Source: JAJRPT01 sp964465945
Lineage (GTDB): Bacteria > Bacteroidota > Ignavibacteria > Kapaibacteriales > UBA2268
Length of the DNA: 64,000 bases
Assembly (NCBI GenBank): GCA_964465945.1
Contig: CAYXMM010000014.1
Location: forward strand, 11,003-75,002
Direction: 5' to 3'
Shown: piece after piece, positions 1 to 7,838 of the stretch
Numbering within the stretch: position 1 is the stretch's first letter
How the letters are laid out: each line of letters begins with the position of its first letter
The notes under the pieces: model-generated
Told to the model about the DNA's origin: nothing
Seen by the model: only the letters and a program-made list of their open reading frames with translations
Databases searched by the model: none
Program-made: the position numbers and the translations under genes

Positions 1-1
1 T

Positions 2-1000
2 TTGATGGGAGTTGCATTTCCAGAAGAATATGGTGGAGCAGGTATGGATTATGTTTCTTATATGCTTGCAATAGAAGAAGTATCAAGAGCTTGCGCAAGT
101 ACTGGTGTTATCATTTCAGCACATTCTTCATTAGCTTGCTATCCAATTTATCATTTTGGAACAGAAGAGCAAAAACAAAAATACCTTCCTGATATGTTGT
201 CAGGCAAAAGAATTGGATCATTTTCATTATCGGAGTCTAATGCTGGGTCAGATGCTGGTAACACCCAAACAACAGCAGTAAAAAAAGGAGATAAATGGAT
301 TCTAAATGGTTCTAAACTTTGGGCAACAAATGGAAGAGAAGCAGATGTGTTTGTATTGTTGGCTTCAACCGATCCGAGTTTAAAAACAAAAGGAGTTACT
401 GCATTTATTGTCGATGCTCACACACCTGGCTATAGCGTAGGTAAAGTTGAAAAGAAACTTGGTATACGTGCTTCCTCAACTACAGAAATTATACTTGATA
501 ATGTTGAATTACCAGAATCTGCTTTATTAGGTGAGATAAATAAAGGTTTTAAAATTGCAATGGTAACTCTTGATGGGGGAAGAATTGGTATTGCTTCCCA
601 AGCACTTGGCATCGCAAGAGCATCAATCGAAGATGCAATAGCGTATGCAAAAGGCAGAGAACAGTTCGGTCAAGCAATAGTAAACTTCCAAGCTATTCAA
701 TGGATGATAGCAGATATGTGGTGCAGATATGAATCAGCATGGTTACTTACTTGGAGAGCTTCAAAAATGAAAGATGAAGGACTTAATTACTCAAGAGAAG
801 CCGCAATGGCAAAATTAGTTGCATCTGAAACTGCAATGTATTGTGCTAATAAATGTATTCAAATTCATGGTGGAAATGGATACACTGAAGAGTTTAATGC
901 AGAAAGATATTATAGAGATGCAAAAATTACAGAAATTTACGAAGGAACATCTGAAATACAGCGTCTTGTAATTTCTCGTTCTTTAATAAATGAAAGGTAA
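2..1000 (+). CDS. Acyl-CoA dehydrogenase (5' truncated by window edge)
   Basis: Flavoprotein that introduces an alpha-beta double bond into an acyl-CoA, passing electrons to ETF; likely a short-chain (butyryl-CoA type) enzyme. 332 residues are visible, against about 380 for the family, so roughly the first 50 residues lie outside the window and the true start is not seen. The middle-domain flavin motif FSLSESNAGSDAG and the C-terminal IHGGNGYTEEFNAERYYRD are present. The catalytic base is the Glu of YEGTSEIQ, residue 314 in this reading. The gene is followed at once by a hairpin terminator. Family assignment is very safe; chain-length preference is inference. The mutase genes at 26257-29746 could be metabolically linked through propionyl/succinyl-CoA, but nothing shows co-regulation. 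Confidence 0.95.
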   Translation: MMGVAFPEEYGGAGMDYVSYMLAIEEVSRACASTGVIISAHSSLACYPIYHFGTEEQKQKYLPDMLSGKRIGSFSLSESNAGSDAGNTQTTAVKKGDKWILNGSKLWATNGREADVFVLLASTDPSLKTKGVTAFIVDAHTPGYSVGKVEKKLGIRASSTTEIILDNVELPESALLGEINKGFKIAMVTLDGGRIGIASQALGIARASIEDAIAYAKGREQFGQAIVNFQAIQWMIADMWCRYESAWLLTWRASKMKDEGLNYSREAAMAKLVASETAMYCANKCIQIHGGNGYTEEFNAERYYRDAKITEIYEGTSEIQRLVISRSLINER

Positions 1001-1020
1001 ATCAATAAAATAAATAAGAA

Positions 1021-1039
1021 AGGGCTACTAAATAGCCCT
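1021..1039. terminator. Hairpin terminator between convergent genes
   Basis: AGGGCTA (1021-1027), a 5-base loop and TAGCCCT (1033-1039) form a perfect 7-bp stem. The stem can be extended by A/T pairs on both sides, and T-rich sequence follows on both strands. It sits between the end of the acyl-CoA dehydrogenase (+) and the end of the small gene at 1044 (-), so it probably works in both directions. Confidence 0.75.
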
Positions 1040-1043
1040 CTCT

Positions 1044-1241
1044 TTATTTATTAAAATACGACTTCATTTCGCCTAACACAAACTCTCCAAAATCACTCAG
1101 GATGTAAGTATTTGTTTTCTTATTGAATTTCAATACCCGATTGTGTTTAGCTTCAAAGTACTTATGTTCTAATTCTTCTGGTATTGATTCTTCATTTTGA
1201 ATGCAAAGAAGAAGCTTGTATAATAGAAAGTCGTCTTTCAT
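1044..1241 (-). CDS. Small hypothetical protein, 65 aa
   Basis: Not recognised. A 65-residue, charged, soluble protein with no signal peptide or membrane segment. The C-terminal stretch YILSDFGEFVLGEMKSYF and the predicted helix-helix-strand order would fit a small winged-helix-like fold, but this is only an impression. It has its own stop next to a shared terminator and 191 bp of upstream DNA before the next + strand reading frame (about 296 bp to its likely start at 1538), which favours a real gene over a chance frame. No ribosome binding site is obvious. Function unknown. Confidence 0.5.
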   Translation of the reverse strand: MKDDFLLYKLLLCIQNEESIPEELEHKYFEAKHNRVLKFNKKTNTYILSDFGEFVLGEMKSYFNK

Positions 1242-1486
1242 ATTTTATTCTACAATTTTGCAGTTTCATAATGCCTCTCGGATTCTTACTTATTTTATAA
1301 AAAATCATTTTCAATCACAAACTACAAACTTTGTTTTAAAATTCCTAAAAATATTTTAATTTTCAATAAAATAGTGTTTTTTTTAATATATTGTTAAAAA
1401 TATTTCATAAAATAGATTTGCAACTTTAAATAATGTTAATTATCTTTATAAATTGTTGTAATTATCAATTAATTACTTTTATAAAT

Positions 1487-1517
1487 TTTGTTTTTGTAAA
1501 ATATATTTATACATTTG
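1487..1517 (+). promoter_or_regulatory. Candidate Bacteroidota-type promoter (-33/-7)
   Basis: TTTG at 1487-1490 and TACATTTG at 1510-1517, separated by 19 bases, match the known Bacteroidota housekeeping consensus TTTG-N19-TAnnTTTG. Transcription would start about 15 bases before the ATG at 1538. The match occurs in very AT-rich DNA, so a chance hit is possible. Confidence 0.4.
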
Positions 1518-1537
1518 TATTATTAAATGGAGCAAAT

Positions 1538-1966
1538 ATGAAACATCTATATAAAGTAGTTGAAGAATTGAATCTCTTATGTGTGAAAATTGATCCAGAA
1601 TTTACTGAACAAAATTTTTCAAATCTTAAGAAAAGGGCAGAAGCTAACAAAGAATATATAATTAAATTTAATATTGATAAATTTATAGTTGATTACTCAC
1701 TTATTGGTTTAGATGTTGATAAAGAGACACTTTTTAATATGACAAGAAATATAAGACAATTTCTTTCATTTCCAGATAATATTAAAATCGTAATTTACGA
1801 AGGTGAAATTTATTCAAAATCTAAATGGGTGAGATATAACACATATTTAGATAGCTTTGGAATTGATTATATTAAAGGTTTTGATAATATGGAGAAAGCC
1901 TTTAAGTGGTTCGGATTAAAGATTGATGATATTAAATTATTAGATGAAACAGAATTTCTAAATTGA
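1538..1966 (+). CDS. SpoIIAA-like (STAS/SEC14-type) small protein, paralog of the convergent 1988-2404 gene
   Basis: 142 aa, read from the ATG at 1538, which is preceded by GGAG. A longer open frame upstream codes for low-complexity hydrophobic residues and is probably not translated. The protein has no signal peptide or membrane span. Its layout resembles small SpoIIAA-like alpha/beta proteins of Bacteroidota: FIVDYS near the middle, then a helix, a strand (IKIVIYEGEI), and a C-terminal Y-I-K-G-F-x-x-M-E-x-A-F-x-W-F motif. The convergent neighbour is a clear paralog, sharing DYS, the I-W/Y-Y-G strand, W-x-x-Y-x-x-Y-x-D and I-x-G-F. The family name is inference; biochemical role unknown, possibly regulatory. 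Confidence 0.65.
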   Translation: MKHLYKVVEELNLLCVKIDPEFTEQNFSNLKKRAEANKEYIIKFNIDKFIVDYSLIGLDVDKETLFNMTRNIRQFLSFPDNIKIVIYEGEIYSKSKWVRYNTYLDSFGIDYIKGFDNMEKAFKWFGLKIDDIKLLDETEFLN

Positions 1967-1987
1967 TAACTTTAATATTCAAACTAA

Positions 1988-2404
1988 TCAATAGAGTAAA
2001 TTCAATTTTGCTACGTCTAATTCTAACCAATCAAAAGTATCTTCAATTTTCGAAAAACCATTTATGAAATCTAAATTATAATTATCAATATAAAATTTAT
2101 ATTTCTTCCAATTTTCAAAATTTAATTTATCTCCATACCAAATAGCACATTTTACAGGGAAGGGTAATTTAAACAGATTATGAAAATTCTCACTAACATA
2201 ATACAAAGTGTTTGACTCAATTTTTAATTCTACTTCACTATAGTCAAATAGTATCTTATTACAATTATATTGTAAAGCATATTCGATATTTTTTTTAACT
2301 TTTTGATTAATACTTACAAAATCATTGAACTCTAAACCTATTTTAGCTTTAGAATATATTAGATTCAAATCAGGAATAAATTTCATTTCGTATAAATCTT
2401 TCAA
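1988..2404 (-). CDS. SpoIIAA-like small protein, paralog of the 1538-1966 gene
   Basis: 138 aa, no signal peptide. By eye it aligns along its full length with the convergent gene: KILFDYSEVEL against KFIVDYSLIGL, CAIWYGDKL against IVIYEGEIY, WKKYKFYIDNYNLDFINGF against WVRYNTYLDSFGIDYIKGF, and a shared F-D/K-W-L/F ending. Sequence identity is low but the order of conserved positions is the same, so this is an old duplication. The tail-to-tail layout leaves only 21 bp between the stops, so the two transcripts may overlap at their 3' ends. Function is not known; the STAS/SEC14-like fold is inferred. Confidence 0.65.
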   Translation of the reverse strand: MKDLYEMKFIPDLNLIYSKAKIGLEFNDFVSINQKVKKNIEYALQYNCNKILFDYSEVELKIESNTLYYVSENFHNLFKLPFPVKCAIWYGDKLNFENWKKYKFYIDNYNLDFINGFSKIEDTFDWLELDVAKLNLLY

Positions 2405-2610
2405 ATTTACTTCTCAATTTATTTTTCTAAAATATGAAATGGAATATTAATAAACAAATATTAATTTATATTAATAAATAATTATAACAATAAGTTAAAT
2501 AAAATATAATACTTAATAAAAAATAGTAGTAAATAATAAAATATAGTAAATCTACTATTGTAAAAAATAATTATTGTAATTTATAAAAGTTTATAAATGC
2601 TACGATTAAA
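2405..2610. other. Almost pure A/T intergenic stretch with an inverted repeat
   Basis: This is the upstream region of the 1988-2404 gene and the 3' flank of radC. It is nearly all A and T. AATAGTAG (2522-2529) and CTACTATT (2552-2559) form an 8-bp inverted repeat 22 bases apart. No convincing promoter or terminator is visible. Confidence 0.5.
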
Positions 2611-3312
2611 TTAATCAAAATCTACTATACCTGTGCTACGCATACTTTGAAATGAATCACCAGCTATAATTAAATGATCCACAATCAAAATATCCATTAT
2701 TTTACCAATTTTAATTAGATTTTCCGTTGTCTTTATATCATTTTGTGAGGCAGTAGTATTACCAGATGGATGGTTATGAAGCAAAATAATAGACGCTGCA
2801 GAAAAGTCAATAGCAAACTTAAAAATATCCCTTGGATGAATAATCATATTATTTAATGTTCCTTTTGCAATCATTTTTTCTTTTATTATGATATTTGAAG
2901 AATTAAGTAATATAACAAAAAACATTTCTTGATTTTCACCATAAAATCTTGGTATATAAATATTTGCTAAAATATCAGGGGACGTAATTTGAATTGTATT
3001 ACCTGTAGTTTCAAATTTTATTCTCTTAGCAAGTTCAAATGCGGCTTTCAAAGTTATAGCCTTTGCAGGACCTAATCCCTTAACCTTTTGAATTTGTTCA
3101 ATATTAAAATTTGCAACCTTTGAAATTGACTCACCTAATGTAAGCAACTCTCTACCAGCATCAACAGCCGAAAAACCTTTTGCACCACTACCTATAAGTA
3201 TTGCTAAAAGTTCAGAGTCAGTTAAATTCTCAGGACCTAATTTCTCTAACTTTTCTCTAGGTCTATCGTCGCTAATCCAATTCTTTATTGATTTATAATT
3301 TGAATTATACAT
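2611..3312 (-). CDS. radC: RadC family protein (JAB/MPN+ metallo-domain)
   Basis: 233 aa from the ATG at 3312. The longer frame up to 3357 would add 15 poor residues, and the chosen start fits overlap with the upstream cutA-like gene. N-terminal half: helix-hairpin-helix (VKGLGPAKAITLKAAFELAKR, about 76-97). C-terminal half: JAMM metal motif HNHPSGNTTASQND, with His179, His181 and Asp192, and an acidic residue in ENQEMFF. Length is normal for the family (about 225). RadC proteins were named for DNA repair, but the true activity of the metallo-domain is not settled. The ATG overlaps the cutA-like stop by 8 bp, so the two are probably co-translated. Confidence 0.92.
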   Translation of the reverse strand: MYNSNYKSIKNWISDDRPREKLEKLGPENLTDSELLAILIGSGAKGFSAVDAGRELLTLGESISKVANFNIEQIQKVKGLGPAKAITLKAAFELAKRIKFETTGNTIQITSPDILANIYIPRFYGENQEMFFVILLNSSNIIIKEKMIAKGTLNNMIIHPRDIFKFAIDFSAASIILLHNHPSGNTTASQNDIKTTENLIKIGKIMDILIVDHLIIAGDSFQSMRSTGIVDFD

Positions 3313-3634
3313 TACAATACTCTTTTGCCCAATTATAATATTTACTAAAAACATCATCAGGAGTTATTGAAATAATTTCAGGCACTTCATCAGTATGGAC
3401 TTCAAGTATTACTTCTTCAATTTTATTGTAATGAGTTTTAAAACTTTTCAGCATCAAAGTGAACTCATTCCTCGTTTCAATTTTACCCTGCCATTCAAAT
3501 ATCGATTTTACATTTGAAATAATACTTCCACATGCAATTAACTTTAAACTAAGTAATTGTCTAATAATTTCTTCAGCATTTTGTTCACTACCAGTATTAC
3601 AAAATATGACAATCATTTCGGTATTTGTCTTCAT
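3305..3634 (-). CDS. cutA: CutA1-like divalent-cation tolerance protein
   Basis: 109 aa from the ATG at 3634, the usual CutA1 length. A frame opening at 3673 adds 13 residues unlike the family. The fold signature is visible: TGSEQNAEEIIRQLLSLKL (helix 1), IACGSIISNVKSIFEWQGKI (central strands with the typical Y/F-x-W-x-G-x-I/V element) and the end motif VPEIISITPDDVFSKYYNWA. CutA1 proteins form very stable trimers and are linked to copper/divalent metal tolerance, though their mechanism is unclear. It is first in a two-gene unit with radC and divergent from the small membrane protein at 3687. Confidence 0.88.
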   Translation of the reverse strand: MKTNTEMIVIFCNTGSEQNAEEIIRQLLSLKLIACGSIISNVKSIFEWQGKIETRNEFTLMLKSFKTHYNKIEEVILEVHTDEVPEIISITPDDVFSKYYNWAKEYCNV

Positions 3635-3686
3635 AATCAAGCTTTTTCGTAATTTGCAAATTAAATTTAACAATAATAATAATTTT

Positions 3687-3959
3687 ATGCTTGATATTCT
3701 AATTTACCACTTACATTTAATAGCAATTCTTTTCACATTTTCTAAATATTGGAAACTTGAAGGTCTAAAATCTGGCTTTATGTCTGTTTTACTCGCCTTA
3801 TTTGTTTTTTTAATTTGTTGGACAATAAGTGCAACTCTTTCTTACTATTTATTTCCACAAAAATGGACAACAATTTATTTTTCAAGCAATACCCTGTCTC
3901 TTCTGTTAATAGTTTATCCAGAATATCTATATTATAAACATTTTGTCTTTAATAAATGA
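3687..3959 (+). CDS. Small membrane protein, 90 aa
   Basis: I start it at the ATG at 3687. The longer frame from 3459 runs antisense through cutA and is not credible. Three hydrophobic segments are visible: about residues 4-18, 30-50 and 66-80. No family recognised. Its stop overlaps the start of the glycosyltransferase at 3956 (ATGA), which points to translational coupling and to a membrane partner role for that enzyme. Function is inferred only from position. Confidence 0.7.
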   Translation: MLDILIYHLHLIAILFTFSKYWKLEGLKSGFMSVLLALFVFLICWTISATLSYYLFPQKWTTIYFSSNTLSLLLIVYPEYLYYKHFVFNK

Positions 3960-5773
3960 CAACAAAGCTTAAATACTATCTTTTAATTATTATTCCAATA
4001 ATAATTGTTTATTCACTAAATTTAAAACATGATTTAGTTTATTGCGATGACCATGAAATAATTTTAAATAGTCCAGAAAGAATAGATGAGTTTAGTGATA
4101 TAAAAGACGAATTTTTCAAAGGTTATATTGGCACATCTTATTACAGACCTATTATTAATATTTCATTTATAATAGATAGATGGATTTCACCAACAAACAA
4201 TTTTATTTTTCAATTTTCTAATATTATATACCACATCTTAGCGACATTACTTTTCTTTAATTTGCTTATAAGATTTAAAATAAAAAATGAATGGGCAGTA
4301 ACCATTGCATGTTTATTCGGCATATTACCGATAAACGTGAATGCAGTTTCTTGGATAGTAGGGAGGAACGATGTACTTTATACTATTTTCGCTCTTTCAA
4401 GTTTAATATTTCTAATGAAATCATCAAAAATCAAGTATTTATTGCTGTCATCACTTTTTACATTATTAGCATTTTTAAGCAAAGAAACTGCGCTTGTAAC
4501 TCCATTAATAAATTTATATGTTTTATTTTTTTATTTAAAATACAACAAAAATGATAAGATTAAATATATAATTTTATTAGTCATTACTTATATTATTTAC
4601 TTTATATTAAAAGCAAATGCAACACTTGGAATTGACATAAATTATTTTGGTCTTGATATTTTTTTTAAAAACTTACCTGTTCTTCCTGAGTTTATTGCTA
4701 AGATTTTCATCCCAATTGATTTAATGGCACTTTCAACTTATGGCATACTTAATACAATAACTGGTAGTGTTTTAATTCTAATATCAATATTCTTTATAGT
4801 TTATAAAAAACTCTATAAAAATTATACATTTTTAACAGGAATATTCATATTCTTTATATTAGTAGGTCCCGCTATGTTTGTAACAGTTAGCAATTCAAAT
4901 GACTGGAACGAATACCTTGAATGTAGAGCATACTTTCCAACTATTGGAATTTTGTTAAGTATTGCTCTTGCATTAAATAAATATAATTTAACTAAAAACA
5001 TTAAAATTATTTTCATTTTAATCGGAATTACTTTCAGTTTTCTTTCATTCAAAGAAAGCAAATTATATTCTGATAGATTTACATTTTATGAAAGTTTAGT
5101 TGCAGACGACAGTACAAAAGCACTTTTTTCATTTATACTTTCCCGTCATTATAAAAGTATTTCTAATTTTGAAAAAGAAGAAGAAAATTTATTAAAAGCA
5201 TGTACTGCGAACAAAAATTACTATAAGCATTCAATGAACTTAGCTATATTTTATTTTCATCATAAAAAAATTGACAATGCATTACAATACTTTGAAATTA
5301 CTTATAAAATCGACAAAAATAATGAAGAATTAATTCAAAATTATACAAATGCACTTATACAATTAGAGAGATACAATCAAGCAATAAATATTTTATATGA
5401 TTTTATTTCAATAAATAACAACTTTAAAAGTGATATAAAACTAAATTTAATAATTGCCCTGATTAAATCTAATAAAATTAATGAAGCATTTAAAAATATT
5501 GATAATAATCTATTGAATAATGCAAGAGAAAGTTTATTTAACCTTTTGTTTTATAGTGGAGAAGATTTATATAAAGCAAAAAATTATACAAATGCAATTC
5601 AAGTTTTAACCAAATCAATTGAAATTAATAATCAATTCATCGAGCCATATATTATTCTTTTAAAAATTGAAATGGAACAAAAAAATTATTCAAAAGCAAA
5701 GATTTATAAAGACGAAATTCTAAAAAGAGGAGGTAGGATACCGGAATCAATCTCAAATATACTTTCTAACTAA
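3956..5773 (+). CDS. GT-C type membrane glycosyltransferase with C-terminal TPR repeats (TMTC-like)
   Basis: 605 aa. Residues 1-380 are a multi-span membrane domain; the first luminal loop has the acidic pair of GT-C glycosyltransferases (YCDDHEI, Asp31-Asp32), followed by TSYYRPIINISFIID. That combination is typical of the TMTC/PMT-like family, which transfers a sugar (often mannose) from a polyprenyl-phosphate carrier to proteins. Residues 390-600 hold about five tetratricopeptide repeats, likely facing the periplasm and binding protein substrates. It overlaps the small membrane gene upstream and runs 4 bp into the convergent lipoprotein gene. Donor and acceptor are unknown. Confidence 0.78.
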   Translation: MTTKLKYYLLIIIPIIIVYSLNLKHDLVYCDDHEIILNSPERIDEFSDIKDEFFKGYIGTSYYRPIINISFIIDRWISPTNNFIFQFSNIIYHILATLLFFNLLIRFKIKNEWAVTIACLFGILPINVNAVSWIVGRNDVLYTIFALSSLIFLMKSSKIKYLLLSSLFTLLAFLSKETALVTPLINLYVLFFYLKYNKNDKIKYIILLVITYIIYFILKANATLGIDINYFGLDIFFKNLPVLPEFIAKIFIPIDLMALSTYGILNTITGSVLILISIFFIVYKKLYKNYTFLTGIFIFFILVGPAMFVTVSNSNDWNEYLECRAYFPTIGILLSIALALNKYNLTKNIKIIFILIGITFSFLSFKESKLYSDRFTFYESLVADDSTKALFSFILSRHYKSISNFEKEEENLLKACTANKNYYKHSMNLAIFYFHHKKIDNALQYFEITYKIDKNNEELIQNYTNALIQLERYNQAINILYDFISINNNFKSDIKLNLIIALIKSNKINEAFKNIDNNLLNNARESLFNLLFYSGEDLYKAKNYTNAIQVLTKSIEINNQFIEPYIILLKIEMEQKNYSKAKIYKDEILKRGGRIPESISNILSN

Positions 5774-6507
5774 TTATCTTCTATCCTTAATGGTATTTCA
5801 AGTGTGTAGTACAGAAAATCTTTCTGTATAATTGGGTTTCCATAATCATTTTTAAGAACAAAGCCGTCGACAATCATAACTGATTTATCTGCATTAAAGT
5901 TATTTATAAAATCAATTTTCATAAAATTATTTTGACTTAATTTAGAAAAATATTGATAACTTGGATTTGTTGTAATTATAGTAAAAAAATGATAGTATCC
6001 CATATTCAACCCAAAAGGGTGAAGATAGTTAGTATTCTCCATATTTAAGTATTTTGAACTTACCTCAACTTTGAATATCCATTCACCACGTTTCTCACTT
6101 ACATAATTACCTCTTGTAAAAACAAAATCAGCATATAATGTTTTTTGAAAATTGTCAAAGTCAGCTTTTATTGCATAATTTATATCTTTTTCAGAATAAA
6201 CATGATTCAAAGTAACATAATCTGCTTTTTGGCTGTCCCAATATTTCTCAGAAAATTTTATCGCTCCATCTAAATACACCTTACTTAACTTTTTATCTTT
6301 ATTTAGATAAATTGTATCCCTAATAGTTTGAACAACTGTATCAATTCTTACAACAGTTTGAATCACATAAACTGAGTCCGTAATGTAGACAGTATCCCGC
6401 ACAAACTCTGAAATTACACGATTTTTATCAATATCCAAATCAATTGCATCCTTTTGGCAACTATTAAAAGTAACAAGTATAAATAGTATTAAAATTATTT
6501 TATTCAT
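5770..6507 (-). CDS. Lipoprotein, third gene of the sigma/anti-sigma operon
   Basis: 245 aa from the ATG at 6507, which overlaps the upstream stop as ATGA; the frame extends to 6522 but the added residues spoil the signal peptide. The N-terminus MNKIILILFILVTFNSC is a lipoprotein signal with Cys17. Residues about 35-75 hold a repetitive D-T-V/I-Y/V pattern (DTVYITDSVYVIQTVV, then DTVVQTIRDTIYL) like the extended beta/coiled linkers common in Bacteroidota lipoproteins. The rest is mixed beta with no known domain. Because it is co-transcribed with a sigma factor and a barrel-bearing anti-sigma factor, it may belong to the same envelope sensing pathway. That is inference. Confidence 0.75.
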   Translation of the reverse strand: MNKIILILFILVTFNSCQKDAIDLDIDKNRVISEFVRDTVYITDSVYVIQTVVRIDTVVQTIRDTIYLNKDKKLSKVYLDGAIKFSEKYWDSQKADYVTLNHVYSEKDINYAIKADFDNFQKTLYADFVFTRGNYVSEKRGEWIFKVEVSSKYLNMENTNYLHPFGLNMGYYHFFTIITTNPSYQYFSKLSQNNFMKIDFINNFNADKSVMIVDGFVLKNDYGNPIIQKDFLYYTLEIPLRIEDN

Positions 6508-7829
6508 CTTCCTAAATTCCATCCTAATCCAAAATTAACACCATACTTGTTTGAATTATAATTGACTTTATCTTGCTTGAATATCAAATCAGAATATTCA
6601 AATGAGCTTTGTAAATAAAACTGGTCTGAAAAATATAAATTTATCCCTAATCCAGTCCTCATTACATTTCCACCACCAAATAAATCAACCCCATAAGATG
6701 CCATAATGTATGGACTTAATTCAAAATAATTCAAGTCAAGTTTCAAATAATCAGGTAAGTATCTTAAAACACCTGACATAACTTTAAATTCTGGTTGCTG
6801 GTAATAAGTTAATAAACTTCCTCGATTATCAATAATATTAAACTCTTGGAAAAAACTCTCACTTTTGTAATCTAACCCAAATTGTAACTCTTTATTATAA
6901 TTATAATAAACTCCAACTCTACTATTAAGCAAACTTGAATAATCTCTATTAATTTTAATTTCATTCGAATTATTTAATACTGAATTATATCCTGCATTGC
7001 TATATTCCAAACTTATAGGAATATCAAAGTTATTTGATGATAAATGAAAAACAGGTGAATTTAATGGTTTATAATTCATTGGATTCAAAACCACATCAAT
7101 TCCATAATCGCTTTTCCACTCTTTAATATTTGAATTTGTTAGATTCACCAAATCGCTTGAATTATCTTGTAAAATATTATTTTTTGTAACGTTTGAATTA
7201 TATGCTAAATCATTATAAAATTCAACCGCTCTTTCTCTTTCTATGCCTTTTAATTTAGTTGTATCATTAGTAAAAATATAATTATTAATTGGAATAATTC
7301 TCTCTATAATTTTTGGCTTTAATTCACTTAATTTTGAAACTTGATTATTATCCAATTCATTTACGTTTTTCTCTTGTAGTGTTGGAGTATTAATATCTTT
7401 ATTTTGGACTAAAACGTTTGAATTATTAACCGTACCATTTTCTGTATCATACCATTCAATTATATTAAATTTTAATAATCCTACGAAAACTAAAGCAGAA
7501 GTAAGTAAAGTTACGCCAGCAGTTTTAAGAGCAACAGGACTAAAGAAACTAAGCAATTTTGCAAAGAATCCCTGATTTGAATTTGATAAAGTAGAAGCGA
7601 CAACTCCAATTCCTGTTCCCATACCAAGTTTAGAGAACAAATTCATAGTAGTTTCAGGACTTGGTACAAAAGTATGCAAATCTTTTGTAAATACTGATTT
7701 TAAAGCAATCTGTTGCTTAAACTCAGTTCTAAGTTCATCATTTTGACTCAGACTTTGAAAAAACGCTTCCTCTTGTTGAGGATTCAAATTCCCATCTAAG
7801 TAATCAATTATTAAAAATTCATTTTCCAT
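6504..7829 (-). CDS. Transmembrane anti-sigma factor fused to a beta-barrel-like C-terminal domain
   Basis: 441 aa. N-terminus MENEFLIIDYLDGNLNPQQE plus the helical stretch to residue 50 looks like a zinc-free anti-sigma domain (IxDYLDGxLxxxExxxFxxxL). One membrane span at about 99-119 (VALKTAGVTLLTSALVFVGLL) would place the N-terminus in the cytoplasm. Residues 130-240 are an Asn/Lys-rich linker. Residues 245-441 are alternating polar/hydrophobic strands with aromatic girdles ending GVNFGLGWNLGR, typical of an outer-membrane beta-barrel. It starts 9 bp after the ECF sigma gene. The likely role is holding the sigma factor until an envelope signal arrives. The barrel assignment is by pattern only. 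Confidence 0.75.
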   Translation of the reverse strand: MENEFLIIDYLDGNLNPQQEEAFFQSLSQNDELRTEFKQQIALKSVFTKDLHTFVPSPETTMNLFSKLGMGTGIGVVASTLSNSNQGFFAKLLSFFSPVALKTAGVTLLTSALVFVGLLKFNIIEWYDTENGTVNNSNVLVQNKDINTPTLQEKNVNELDNNQVSKLSELKPKIIERIIPINNYIFTNDTTKLKGIERERAVEFYNDLAYNSNVTKNNILQDNSSDLVNLTNSNIKEWKSDYGIDVVLNPMNYKPLNSPVFHLSSNNFDIPISLEYSNAGYNSVLNNSNEIKINRDYSSLLNSRVGVYYNYNKELQFGLDYKSESFFQEFNIIDNRGSLLTYYQQPEFKVMSGVLRYLPDYLKLDLNYFELSPYIMASYGVDLFGGGNVMRTGLGINLYFSDQFYLQSSFEYSDLIFKQDKVNYNSNKYGVNFGLGWNLGR

Positions 7830-7838
7830 ATTTCACAC

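Noticed and set aside
1433..1537. N-terminal extension of the SpoIIAA-like protein
   Set aside because: Low-complexity hydrophobic residues overlapping the promoter; the paralog aligns only from the ATG at 1538.
2402..2409. TAAATTTG (- strand) as promoter of the 1988-2404 gene
   Set aside because: It lies at the start codon, so transcription would begin inside the gene.
2611..3357. Longer radC start at 3357
   Set aside because: The extra 15 residues do not look like RadC and would enlarge the overlap with the cutA-like gene; the ATG at 3312 gives the usual length and a tight overlap.
3459..3686. N-terminal extension of the small membrane protein (from 3459)
   Set aside because: It runs antisense through the cutA-like gene and has no family support; the ATG at 3687 is sufficient.
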